From NCBI GenBank assembly GCA_964460785.1, contig CAYWQB010000002.1, positions 186,001-250,000 of the forward strand: a stretch of DNA of 64,000 nt, in the 5' to 3' direction. The position numbers and the translations under genes are program-made. The notes below the pieces were generated by a model that was not told where the DNA came from, did no database searches, and was given only the letters and a program-made list of their open reading frames with translations. Origin of the DNA: CAYWQB01 sp964460785. Its GTDB lineage: Bacteria > Chlamydiota > Chlamydiia > Chlamydiales > CAYWQB01. Positions 16,352 to 25,510 of this stretch are shown here, one piece after another (positions within the stretch are counted from its first letter, which is position 1; every line of letters starts with the position of its first letter).

Positions 16352-19300
16352 ATGAACACGCAGGCAGCACTACAGCCTTCTCAAACTCAATCACCTAACA
16401 AGCGTAGCTCAGGAGCGACGCAGCTGACTGTAGTGAAGCGCGACGGTCGTATTGTCCCCTTCCGCAGGGACCGTATTCGGGCTGCTATTGAAGCTGCATT
16501 CCGAGACACTAAAAAGATCTCTACTGCAGATCCTTTACCTTCCAAACTTTTCCGCTCTGTCCAAGAGATTACAGAAGCTGTGATCATTGAAGCTGAAGCT
16601 CTTGCCAAGCAGGGAGAGCGCTTAACAGTTGAAGGCATTCAAGATACCGTTGAAGTAAAAATTATAGAAGCTGGACAGCATGATGTTGCTCGTGACTACA
16701 TCCGTTACCGAGAGCAACATAAAGCGATCCGAGAAGATTCTCCTTCAAACATTTTGATCAATAGAGCTGGTCACACATCCAAAGTTCGCTTTAACCCGAT
16801 GAAGGTTGCAGCCCAAATCGAAAATGGGTTCCGTGCGCATGAATCAATTGAAGGGTATACCCCGGAAAGCACTATTGCTCAGGTTAACTTTCTTACAAAT
16901 AAAGTTGTGAATCAGGTTGTAGGCTGGCACCAAAATAAAGAAGCCATCGACTTTGAACGCATCTGTGATGAAATTGAGCGACAGCTCATGATCGAAGGTC
17001 ACTATAACGTAGCAAAACACCTGATTGTCCAGCGAGCGACGAATAAGCAGCAACCTGCCAAGGAAGCTTCAGCAAAAGCAACAAAGCCGAAAGCACAAGT
17101 CAAAGCTAAGGCTGAAACGCAAACAGAGCGCTCTTTCTCTGTTAAATTAGCTGATGACAGCACAAAAGAAATCAAAGAGTCTGAGCTCAGAGAAAAAATC
17201 GAGCGCATGTGCAAAGGGTTTGAAAAAGAAGTAGAACCTGAAAAAATCTTTTCTCACTCTGTTAACAACTTCTATTCTGGCATCCGCGAGCATGAGATTC
17301 GCACCTCCAACATCATGGCTGCAAAAGCCTTTATTGAAAATGAGCCAGCCTATTCGAAAGTTGCAGCGCGCTTTTTATTAGACTCCATCTATGAAGAAAC
17401 ACTAGGAGCTTCCCTCTTCTCTAAAAGTGCAGAGAAGGCTCATAAAGAGTACTTCCCTCGCTACATTGAAATGGGGATTAGTTATGGTCGCCTAGCGCCT
17501 GAACTCAAAGAGTTTGATCTAGAAAAACTAGCCAATGCTCTTAAGTTAGAAAGAGACCTTCAGTTTCAGTACCTAGGACTACAAACTCTCTATGATCGCT
17601 ATCTAATTCATGAAAAGAAAAAGCGCCTTGAAACACCTCAAATCTTCTGGATGCGAGTTGCTATGGGTCTTGCTCTCAAAGAAGAAAAGAAAAACGAACG
17701 CGCGATTGAGTTCTACAATGCTCTTTCTGAGTTTTATGTTGTTTCCGGAACTCCCACTCTCTTCAATGCAGGGACTACACACTCTCAGCTCAGCTCATGC
17801 TACCTATCTACTGTGGAAGATGACCTAAGTCACATCTTCAAAATTGTTGCAGATGATGCACAGTTATCAAAATGGGCTGGAGGCCTGGGCAATGACTGGA
17901 CTAATGTTCGTGCAACAGGAGCCTATATCAAGGGTACAAATGGTGAGAGCCAGGGTGTGATCCCTTTCCTCAAAGTAGCAAATGACACGGCGGTTGCAGT
18001 CAACCAAGGAGGAAAGCGCAAGGGAGCGATGTGCGCATACCTAGAAACTTGGCACTTAGATATCGAAGACTTCCTAGAACTGCGAAAAAATACTGGTGAT
18101 GAAAGGCGCCGCACGCATGACATGAACACAGCGAACTGGATTCCTGATCTGTTTATGAAGCGTGTTGCGACAAACAGCCACTGGACGCTCTTTAGCCCCA
18201 ATGATGTTCCTGACCTTCACGATGCTTATGGAAAAACTTTCGAGAAAAAATACCTCCAATATGAGCAGCTAGCAAAGGAAGGAAAGCTTAAAAAGTTCAA
18301 GCAAGTAGAAGCGATGGGTCTTTGGAGAAAGATGCTAAGCATGCTCTTCGAAACAGGACACCCCTGGATTACATTTAAAGACCCTTCAAACATCCGTTCT
18401 CCACAGGACCATGTAGGTGTAGTACACAGCTCTAACCTCTGCACAGAAATTTTGTTAAATACATCGAGAGAAGAGACCGCTGTCTGCAACCTAGCTTCTA
18501 TCAACCTTGTGAAGCACACTACAAAAGCTGGCCTTGATGAGAAACGCTTATCTCAAACAGTACGCACTGCAATCCGGATGCTAGATAATGTCATCGACAT
18601 TAACTTCTACCCTATTGAAGAAGCGCGCAAAGCAAATGAGCGACACCGCGCAATCGGTTTAGGGCTCATGGGCTTCCAAGATGCCCTTTATGTACGCAAC
18701 GTTCCTTATGCTAGCCATGAAGCAGTCACCTTTGCTGATGAATCCATGGAAATGATTTCCTACTATGCAATTCTTGCTTCAAGTGAGCTTGCAAAAGAAA
18801 GAGGTTCCTACTCTAGCTTCAAGGGATCAAAGTGGGATCGTGGCATTCTACCTATAGACTCGATCAAGCTTCTGCAAGATGAAAGAGGCCCCTCATATGC
18901 TGATATGGATCAGGCTACTCGTATGGACTGGAGTACTGTTCGAGAGTCGATTAAAAAACATGGGATGCGCAACTGCAACACCATGGCGATTGCTCCTACA
19001 GCCACCATTTCAAACATTGTCGGCTGCACGCAGTCTATTGAACCCACCTACAAAAACCTCTTTGTTAAATCAAACCTCTCTGGAGAGTTTACCATCACCA
19101 ACCCATTCCTTGTTGAAGACCTCAAACAAGCAGGCCTTTGGGATGCTGAGATGATTGATGACCTGAAGTATTTTGATGGGGCTTTGAATGAAATTGAACG
19201 TATCCCTCAAGAGATTAAGGTCAAGTATGCTACAGCGTTTGACATTGACCCAGAGTGGCTTATTGAGTGTGCTTCCAGACGGCAAAAGTGGATTGATATG

Positions 19301-19579
19301 GGACAATCTCTCAATCTGTACCTATCAGAACCAAGTGGTAAAAAGCTGCATGAAATGTACATGCTAGCCTGGAAGAAAGGTCTAAAGACGACTTACTACC
19401 TACGCAGCCTTGCTGCTACCCAGATTGAAAAATCTACAACTGATGTGAATAAGCGCGGCCTACAGCCTCGATGGATGAAAAACAAATCTGCATCCAGCAA
19501 TGTACAGGTTAGCCGTGAAGCTCCTGCAGCAAAGCCATCAGTTTGTAATCTAGAAGAGGGTTGCGAAAGCTGCCAGTAA
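16352..19579 (+). CDS. nrdA: ribonucleoside-diphosphate reductase, alpha subunit
   Basis: Class I reductase large subunit reducing NDPs to dNDPs, partner of NrdB. At 1075 residues it is far longer than E. coli NrdA because of a long N-terminus with three ATP-cone-like modules (about 24-122, 138-230 and 263-350); a Lys/Ala-rich linker separates the last two. The catalytic core has LSSCYLS, NLCTEI and VCNLASINL cysteines, RNCNTMAIAPTATIS and the TTYYLR tyrosine pair; the C-terminal CESC redox pair is at the very end. AGGAG lies six bases before the ATG. Three cones fit what I recall of chlamydial NrdA. Confidence 0.96.
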   Translation: MNTQAALQPSQTQSPNKRSSGATQLTVVKRDGRIVPFRRDRIRAAIEAAFRDTKKISTADPLPSKLFRSVQEITEAVIIEAEALAKQGERLTVEGIQDTVEVKIIEAGQHDVARDYIRYREQHKAIREDSPSNILINRAGHTSKVRFNPMKVAAQIENGFRAHESIEGYTPESTIAQVNFLTNKVVNQVVGWHQNKEAIDFERICDEIERQLMIEGHYNVAKHLIVQRATNKQQPAKEASAKATKPKAQVKAKAETQTERSFSVKLADDSTKEIKESELREKIERMCKGFEKEVEPEKIFSHSVNNFYSGIREHEIRTSNIMAAKAFIENEPAYSKVAARFLLDSIYEETLGASLFSKSAEKAHKEYFPRYIEMGISYGRLAPELKEFDLEKLANALKLERDLQFQYLGLQTLYDRYLIHEKKKRLETPQIFWMRVAMGLALKEEKKNERAIEFYNALSEFYVVSGTPTLFNAGTTHSQLSSCYLSTVEDDLSHIFKIVADDAQLSKWAGGLGNDWTNVRATGAYIKGTNGESQGVIPFLKVANDTAVAVNQGGKRKGAMCAYLETWHLDIEDFLELRKNTGDERRRTHDMNTANWIPDLFMKRVATNSHWTLFSPNDVPDLHDAYGKTFEKKYLQYEQLAKEGKLKKFKQVEAMGLWRKMLSMLFETGHPWITFKDPSNIRSPQDHVGVVHSSNLCTEILLNTSREETAVCNLASINLVKHTTKAGLDEKRLSQTVRTAIRMLDNVIDINFYPIEEARKANERHRAIGLGLMGFQDALYVRNVPYASHEAVTFADESMEMISYYAILASSELAKERGSYSSFKGSKWDRGILPIDSIKLLQDERGPSYADMDQATRMDWSTVRESIKKHGMRNCNTMAIAPTATISNIVGCTQSIEPTYKNLFVKSNLSGEFTITNPFLVEDLKQAGLWDAEMIDDLKYFDGALNEIERIPQEIKVKYATAFDIDPEWLIECASRRQKWIDMGQSLNLYLSEPSGKKLHEMYMLAWKKGLKTTYYLRSLAATQIEKSTTDVNKRGLQPRWMKNKSASSNVQVSREAPAAKPSVCNLEEGCESCQ

Positions 19580-19605
19580 TAATATAGGAGATATGGAGAG
19601 CACGT

Positions 19606-20667
19606 ATGTTGAGTTTTGAAGAGGAAGCTACTCCTTCTAAGGAGCTACCTGAAGGTCGATTTAAAGCGGACCAAAAGCGCCTGATTGCTTGCAATGCTGT
19701 GGATGTGAACCAGCTTATGCCCCTCAAGTATAAATGGGCATGGGAGCACTACCTAAATGGATGTGCAAACCACTGGATGCCCACAGAAGTTCCTATGGCC
19801 AAAGATATTGAGCTATGGAAGTCTGATCAGCTGTCAGATGCAGAGCGTAGAGTCATCATGCGTAACCTGGGCTTTTTCAGTACTGCTGAAAGCCTTGTCG
19901 GGAATAACATTGTCCTTGCGATTTTTCGCCATATTACGAATGCAGAAACACGTCAATATCTGCTGCGCCAGGCATTTGAAGAAGCGATTCACACGCATAC
20001 CTTCCACTATGTAGTTGAATCTCTAAACCTTAACCAGGGTGAAATCTTCAACATGTATCAGGAAATCAACAGCATCCATGAGAAAGATGCTTTTGAAATG
20101 AGACTGACTGAAGATATTTTAAAGTCAGACTTTACAATAGATACCTTGGAAGGTAAGCAGAAATTCTTAGAGAACCTCATTGGCTTCTATGTCATCATGG
20201 AAGGGATCTTCTTCTATAGCGGCTTTGCTATGATCTTATCTTTCCATCGACAAAATAAAATGACAGGCATTGGGGAACAGTTCCAGTACATCCTTAGAGA
20301 TGAAACGATTCACTTAAACTTTGGCATTGACCTCATCAATGGCATTAAGGAAGAGAATCCTGAGATTTGGACTCCAGACTTTCAAGATCATATTGTTGAG
20401 CTGATCCGAGAAGCGGTTCGTTTAGAGTACTTATATGCAAAAGATTGCTTACCAGAAGGCATCTTAGGCTTAAGTGCTCCAATGTTTAAAGACTATGTAG
20501 AATACATTGGTAACCGCAGGCTCGAGCGTATCGGCCTCCCAACTCTATTCCAAAATGCACGTAACCCATTCCCATGGATGAGTGAAACCATTGACCTTGG
20601 AAAAGAGAAAAATTTCTTTGAAACTCGGGTCACTGAGTACCAGTCAGCAGCAAGCTTAACTTGGTAA
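19606..20667 (+). CDS. nrdB: ribonucleoside-diphosphate reductase, beta subunit, class Ic (R2c)
   Basis: Metal-cofactor subunit generating the oxidant for NrdA. All six expected metal ligands can be placed: E95, E126, H129, E199, E233 and H236. The position of the radical tyrosine, seven residues after E126, is F133. In Chlamydia trachomatis R2 the equivalent Phe goes with a stable Mn(IV)/Fe(III) cofactor instead of a tyrosyl radical, so this is probably a class Ic enzyme. GGAG precedes the ATG; 26 bp separate it from nrdA. A strong terminator follows. Confidence 0.96.
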   Translation: MLSFEEEATPSKELPEGRFKADQKRLIACNAVDVNQLMPLKYKWAWEHYLNGCANHWMPTEVPMAKDIELWKSDQLSDAERRVIMRNLGFFSTAESLVGNNIVLAIFRHITNAETRQYLLRQAFEEAIHTHTFHYVVESLNLNQGEIFNMYQEINSIHEKDAFEMRLTEDILKSDFTIDTLEGKQKFLENLIGFYVIMEGIFFYSGFAMILSFHRQNKMTGIGEQFQYILRDETIHLNFGIDLINGIKEENPEIWTPDFQDHIVELIREAVRLEYLYAKDCLPEGILGLSAPMFKDYVEYIGNRRLERIGLPTLFQNARNPFPWMSETIDLGKEKNFFETRVTEYQSAASLTW

Positions 20668-20679
20668 AAAGACTACAAT

Positions 20680-20709
20680 AGGCCTCTCTCTTGAGAGGCC
20701 TTTCTTTTT
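20680..20709 (+). terminator. intrinsic terminator after nrdB
   Basis: AGGCCTCTC and GAGAGGCCT form a perfect 9-bp stem with a TCTT loop (20680-20701), followed by a T-rich run. It ends the nrdAB unit. Confidence 0.9.
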
Positions 20710-20785
20710 CTACACTGTTGCAGCTTTACAAAGAGAAGGTTATCGAATACCCTCTTGAGCCTTTTAGCTTATGCGGTAAAGCCAC

Positions 20786-23692
20786 ATGCACCCAAATTAT
20801 CGTCTTGATACTTCAAAATTTATTTCCTCTCTGAATCTTCATTACTATCAACTGCAGCATACATGTGGTGCAACGATTATCCACCTAAAAGCTGATGATC
20901 CTGAAAACTGCTACTGCATCTCTTTACCTACAAGGCCAAAAGATTCGAAAGGAACCCCTCATATCTTAGAGCACACAGTATTATGTGGTTCAGAGAGCTA
21001 TCCTGTGCGCGATCCTTTTTTCTCTATGGACCGTCGAAGCTTGAATACATATCTCAATGCCTCCACCTATCCAGACAAAACAACCTACCAAGGAGCTTCA
21101 CAAAGTAAAAAAGACTTCTTCAACCTTCTTGAGGTTTATATCGACAGTGTGTTTCATCCTCTCCTTAGTAAAGAAAGCTTTTTGCAAGAAGGACACCGCC
21201 TAGAGTTTGAAAAGGCAGACCAACCAAGCTCCCCTCTTTGTTACAAAGGTATTGTGTACAATGAAATGAAGGGTGCTCTATCAAGACCTGAAGAGCGCTT
21301 GTGGTATAAAACAATGCAGGCTCTATACCCAAACCTACCACAAGGGTTTAACTTTGGAGGAGATCCTCAAGAGATTCTAAAACTATCTCACGAAGAGCTT
21401 ATCACCTTCCACAAGGAATTTTACCACCCTTCCCATGCTATCTTCTATTTTTACGGAAGTATCGCAACAGAAGATATTCTCTCTTTTCTCGATGAGAAGA
21501 TTTTAAGCAAAACAGCGCATAAGCCTCCCTTAGCCCCCCTACCTAATCTGAAGCCTCTTAAAACACCAATACAAAAAAAAGAGTGGTACCCTGCACAAAA
21601 CGAAAGTGAAGAACCCCATTATGCCACGATCACCTGGCATACGCATGCCATCGGCTCCACTTATGATACCTATGCTCTTTGCTTGGTTGACCAAATCCTC
21701 ATGGGCACAGATGCAAGCCCTCTCAAGCGGGCTCTCTTTGAAAGCGGACTGTGTGAGCAGGTTTATAGTTTTATTGAGCGTGAGTATCGAGAGGTTGCTT
21801 ACATCATTCAGCTACAAAGCAATGAAGCCATTGACATACAAGCTGTTGAAGATTTGATCCAAAGCACTCTAAAGAGCTACATCAAAAATCCTATCTATCG
21901 TGAAAGCATTGAGTCCGCCTTGCACCAGCTAGCTTTACAGCATATGGAGATTACTAGAGGCGATATGCCTTATGGGCTTGAACTCTGCTCCTATGTACTT
22001 CCTCTTGCTCAGTGCGGAGAGGACCCAACCAAAGGACTGTCCATTCGCTCAACGCTCAAACAGCTAAAAGAGCAAAGTTTAACTACTTCTTTCTTACGAG
22101 ATAAAATAGATTCTTGGCTTCTCTCTAACCCCCTCCGCGTATCTATGGCGTTTAGCCCAAGCTCTGCAGTATTCACTAAAGAACACCAACAAGAGCATGA
22201 TGCACTATTAGCCACCCAAGCACAGCTCTCTGAAGAAGAAAAAAGAGAAATTGTTGAGCAGTCAAAAAACCTTAAACTCTACCAAGAAGCACCTGAAGAT
22301 CTCTCATGCCTCCCCAAACTTCACCGTCAAGAAATTGCAGAAAAAGCACAAGAGATCCCTTTGAACTCTTCTGCTCATCATTCATTTCAATTACACACTC
22401 ATGAGACATTCACCAATAACTTTGTATATTGGGACTTTCTCTTCCCTCTTGCAGCAATCAGCCAAGAGGACTGGCCATGGCTCTCTCTATATATGCAAGT
22501 TCTTACAGAAATTGGATGTGGAGGTCGATCTTTTGAAGAGAACCTTAATCTCTTACAAAACCACTTAGGGCACTACTCATGCACAATTTCTACTTATAGA
22601 AATGCTTTTACCAATCAGCAACAAGCCTACTTGCATATCAGTGCCAATGCATTTACTGAAAATGAAAGCTTCTTACTCAACTGGTGTAGTGATCTACTAA
22701 AAACACCAAACTTTGATGATGCAGACAGGATCAAAGAGCTCATTCACCAACTAAGTAATGAACTGGAAAGTGAACTTGTTGGTAATGCCCCTTACTATGC
22801 AAAACTAGATGCAGCAAAATCCATCGCTGAAGATGCTTTTTTTGAAGAAAAGCTCAGTGGACTAAGCTTTTTTCAGTGGATGAGAGCTACCCTACCATCT
22901 ATTGAAAAAATGCCTCAACTAGCCTGTGAAAAGCTCCAACAAATCCATCAACAAGTTTTCTATAAAGCAACACCTGAATTTATTTCTAGCCGCCCCAAAG
23001 AGCATAAGCTTTCTAGCTCCGATATCTCTAGACTAACCACAATTAGCCAAGCATGCCCTATAAGCTCGCTTTCCCCCTTCCCATTTAATGAGAAGAGTAC
23101 ACAAAAAGCCCACTGGGGTCACTGCATCTCTTCTTCTGTTGCCTACACACAGCTATGTGTACCTACAATCAACTATAGTCACCCTCTATCAGCCTATCAA
23201 CTTGTTGCTCAAAACGTATTACGCAACCAAACCCTTCATCGCGTGATCAGAGAGCAAGGAGGAGCTTATGGCACTGGGGCTCGAGGTCATTTACAATGGG
23301 GATGCTTTTTCTTTTCTACCTTTTCTGACCCTTACCTATGGCGTAGTGTAGACGCATTTAAGCAATCGATGGAAGATGCTATTCACAATCTCCGTGAAGA
23401 GGATATCGATGAAGCTATTCTTAATGCAATTGCAGCTATAGATGCCCCTGTAGCACCGGGATCTAAAGCCCTGAGAGCCTTTGGCTTTCTCAAAGAAGGC
23501 AAAACACAGGCCATTCGAGATGAAAGAAAGAAGCAAATACTCCGTGCAGAAAAAAGTACGCTCATCGCATACATTGAAGAAATTCTCAAACCAAACTTCA
23601 AGCAAGGAGTCTTAAGTAGTTTTGCTAGCCGCTCCTTTTTTGAACAGGCAGGGAATCCCTCCGAGTATTCTTTTCAACTAGATGACATATAG
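20786..23692 (+). CDS. M16C zinc metalloprotease (presequence-protease-like)
   Basis: 968-residue clam-shell zinc peptidase of the M16C (PreP) branch. The inverted zinc motif HxxEH is H59-ILE-H63, with E158 in YNEMKGA as the downstream glutamate ligand; CGSESYPVRDPFF and LNASTYPDKT are family-typical. No signal peptide, so probably cytoplasmic and degrading short unfolded peptides. C-terminal YGTGARGH is the conserved closing motif. First gene of a three-peptidase operon. C. trachomatis carries a zinc protease of this kind (CT824) in the same neighbourhood. Confidence 0.88.
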   Translation: MHPNYRLDTSKFISSLNLHYYQLQHTCGATIIHLKADDPENCYCISLPTRPKDSKGTPHILEHTVLCGSESYPVRDPFFSMDRRSLNTYLNASTYPDKTTYQGASQSKKDFFNLLEVYIDSVFHPLLSKESFLQEGHRLEFEKADQPSSPLCYKGIVYNEMKGALSRPEERLWYKTMQALYPNLPQGFNFGGDPQEILKLSHEELITFHKEFYHPSHAIFYFYGSIATEDILSFLDEKILSKTAHKPPLAPLPNLKPLKTPIQKKEWYPAQNESEEPHYATITWHTHAIGSTYDTYALCLVDQILMGTDASPLKRALFESGLCEQVYSFIEREYREVAYIIQLQSNEAIDIQAVEDLIQSTLKSYIKNPIYRESIESALHQLALQHMEITRGDMPYGLELCSYVLPLAQCGEDPTKGLSIRSTLKQLKEQSLTTSFLRDKIDSWLLSNPLRVSMAFSPSSAVFTKEHQQEHDALLATQAQLSEEEKREIVEQSKNLKLYQEAPEDLSCLPKLHRQEIAEKAQEIPLNSSAHHSFQLHTHETFTNNFVYWDFLFPLAAISQEDWPWLSLYMQVLTEIGCGGRSFEENLNLLQNHLGHYSCTISTYRNAFTNQQQAYLHISANAFTENESFLLNWCSDLLKTPNFDDADRIKELIHQLSNELESELVGNAPYYAKLDAAKSIAEDAFFEEKLSGLSFFQWMRATLPSIEKMPQLACEKLQQIHQQVFYKATPEFISSRPKEHKLSSSDISRLTTISQACPISSLSPFPFNEKSTQKAHWGHCISSSVAYTQLCVPTINYSHPLSAYQLVAQNVLRNQTLHRVIREQGGAYGTGARGHLQWGCFFFSTFSDPYLWRSVDAFKQSMEDAIHNLREEDIDEAILNAIAAIDAPVAPGSKALRAFGFLKEGKTQAIRDERKKQILRAEKSTLIAYIEEILKPNFKQGVLSSFASRSFFEQAGNPSEYSFQLDDI

Positions 23693-25510
23693 ATGTTTGC
23701 ACAGCTTTTCTTCATTATCCTTACTCTCCTCATCATCAATATCGTCCCAACAGGAGTATCAGCGGGTCAAGAAGAAAGCTTATTTAACTTACTAGAAGGG
23801 TTAACTCTTTATCTTGTGACCCTCATCCTTATTGTCTTACAAAACATCCTTTTCTCGAGAAAAAAGAATAGCTCTTCTTTTTTAACCATCTTTTCAAACC
23901 TTGAGCTATGTGCTTGCTTATTGATTCTCATCACGCTTAAGCCTCTCTTCCACTCAAGCTCTCTCTTTCTGGTCTCCTTTACCTACCTAGCTCTTTACTT
24001 TTTTGGGCTAGCAACTCACTATCTTTTTCAAACACCTGAAAAAGAAGAATTTGCGCTCCCTTTCGCCTTAAGACAGGTACGCTTTTACTTCCCCTTTGTC
24101 ATCCCCTTTTTGTTACTAAACGGACTCTATGACGCGATCCGTTATTTAGACCTTCCCCTGCTTGAAAATATCTTCCTAGGACAAGCTGAAACACTATTAG
24201 AGTTCATCTACCTTCTTGGAAGCACGGGTATCATCCTGCTGACACTGATCAGCCTATTTCCACCGATCCTACTCTACTTTTGGGGGTGCACGCCCTTGCA
24301 TAATAGTGAGCTGAAGCAAAGGCTCGATAGGCTTTGCCATAAAGCAGGCTTTCGCCATGGAGGCTTGAAAGTCTGGTCTATCATGAAAGACTCTTATACA
24401 GCAGCAATCATTGGTATCGTCCCACGCTTTCGATTTGTCATGTTTACGGATAAACTACTTAAGCAGTGCCCTCCTGATTATACAGAAGCGATTCTCTGCC
24501 ATGAAATCGGTCATAGCCAACGCAAACACCTGTTTTACTATCCCTTTATTCTCCTAGGGATGATGTTAACAACAAGCATCTTAACCTCTCTTTTTGGAGA
24601 AGGTATTATTCATTTCTTTGCTTATAGAAAAGCCCTTGGCTCCACAGCCCTTTGGGAGGTGTTGGAACCTGTCCTCCTCTTCTCTCTTTATGCTCTTGTG
24701 CTCTTTGCATACTTCCGGCTGATCTTTGGATATTTCTCGCGCTGTTTTGAACGACAAGCTGACCTTCATGTTTATGAGCTCTCTTTGAAACCCGAGAATA
24801 TGGTGGGTGCTCTTGATCTCATTGGAGTACTAACAGGTTACAGTCACCGACGCCCTAGTTGGCATCACTACAGCATTTGGCAAAGAATGGAGTTCTTAAA
24901 ATCTTCTATCCAAAATCCGGCCCTCGTACGGCTACACCACCGAAAGGTACGACGAAGCCTTGGAGTCTATGCCCTATTTTTAGCCTTTATTTTACTTATT
25001 TTTGCCTCGTTCTATTCTTCAGAAACATCGACGCTAAAACCTGTGGCAAATACAATAACCACCATTTCGAACTCTTTTGATTCTCTGCTAAATGATAGCT
25101 CCAAACAAAAGCTGACCAACCTTTACCTTGAAGACTATAACTTCTTAAATCCCACTGTAGAAGTAAACCGAACGGTCATTGAACAAAGTCTTTCTCATCC
25201 TGGGTCCTTACAAGCTAAGGGAGTCTCTGCTTTTTATGCAGCCCAGTACTTACTACAAGCGAAGCGATATAAAGAAAGCCTTTTGATGATGACTCGAGCA
25301 TGGAGAGAAACACGCTTTCAAATTTACCCTCCAGATGTAAAGAAAAAGTATCTTCAAGTTACACGTCAAATCGTTGAACAAACTGGCCAAACTCCATGGA
25401 AAAAAGAGCGTCAAGCTCTTCTCAAAGCCATGAAAAGAAAAATCAAAAATCACTCTATTTCTGAAAGAGCTGAAAAAGTTTCACAAGCCCTCGAGGTAAT
25501 TATCGTATGA
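23693..25510 (+). CDS. M48 family membrane zinc metallopeptidase
   Basis: 605 residues. The first ~220 form about six or more membrane segments; a cytosol-facing zinc peptidase domain follows with HEIGH (ILCHEIGHSQRKH) and the third ligand in ERQADLHVYEL. Two further hydrophobic stretches (about 280-350) flank these motifs, and a C-terminal helical tail follows. The layout resembles Ste24/HtpX-type integral membrane proteases. Start codon follows immediately after the stop of the M16C gene (no gap) and the end overlaps the next gene by 4 bp. Substrate unknown; membrane-protein quality control is plausible. Confidence 0.85.
   Translation: MFAQLFFIILTLLIINIVPTGVSAGQEESLFNLLEGLTLYLVTLILIVLQNILFSRKKNSSSFLTIFSNLELCACLLILITLKPLFHSSSLFLVSFTYLALYFFGLATHYLFQTPEKEEFALPFALRQVRFYFPFVIPFLLLNGLYDAIRYLDLPLLENIFLGQAETLLEFIYLLGSTGIILLTLISLFPPILLYFWGCTPLHNSELKQRLDRLCHKAGFRHGGLKVWSIMKDSYTAAIIGIVPRFRFVMFTDKLLKQCPPDYTEAILCHEIGHSQRKHLFYYPFILLGMMLTTSILTSLFGEGIIHFFAYRKALGSTALWEVLEPVLLFSLYALVLFAYFRLIFGYFSRCFERQADLHVYELSLKPENMVGALDLIGVLTGYSHRRPSWHHYSIWQRMEFLKSSIQNPALVRLHHRKVRRSLGVYALFLAFILLIFASFYSSETSTLKPVANTITTISNSFDSLLNDSSKQKLTNLYLEDYNFLNPTVEVNRTVIEQSLSHPGSLQAKGVSAFYAAQYLLQAKRYKESLLMMTRAWRETRFQIYPPDVKKKYLQVTRQIVEQTGQTPWKKERQALLKAMKRKIKNHSISERAEKVSQALEVIIV

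Noticed and set aside
18226..18519. Minus-strand ORFs inside nrdA (and similar shadows inside pcnB, htrA, sucC)
   Set aside because: They lie within well-supported genes, lack ribosome-binding sites and have no family features.
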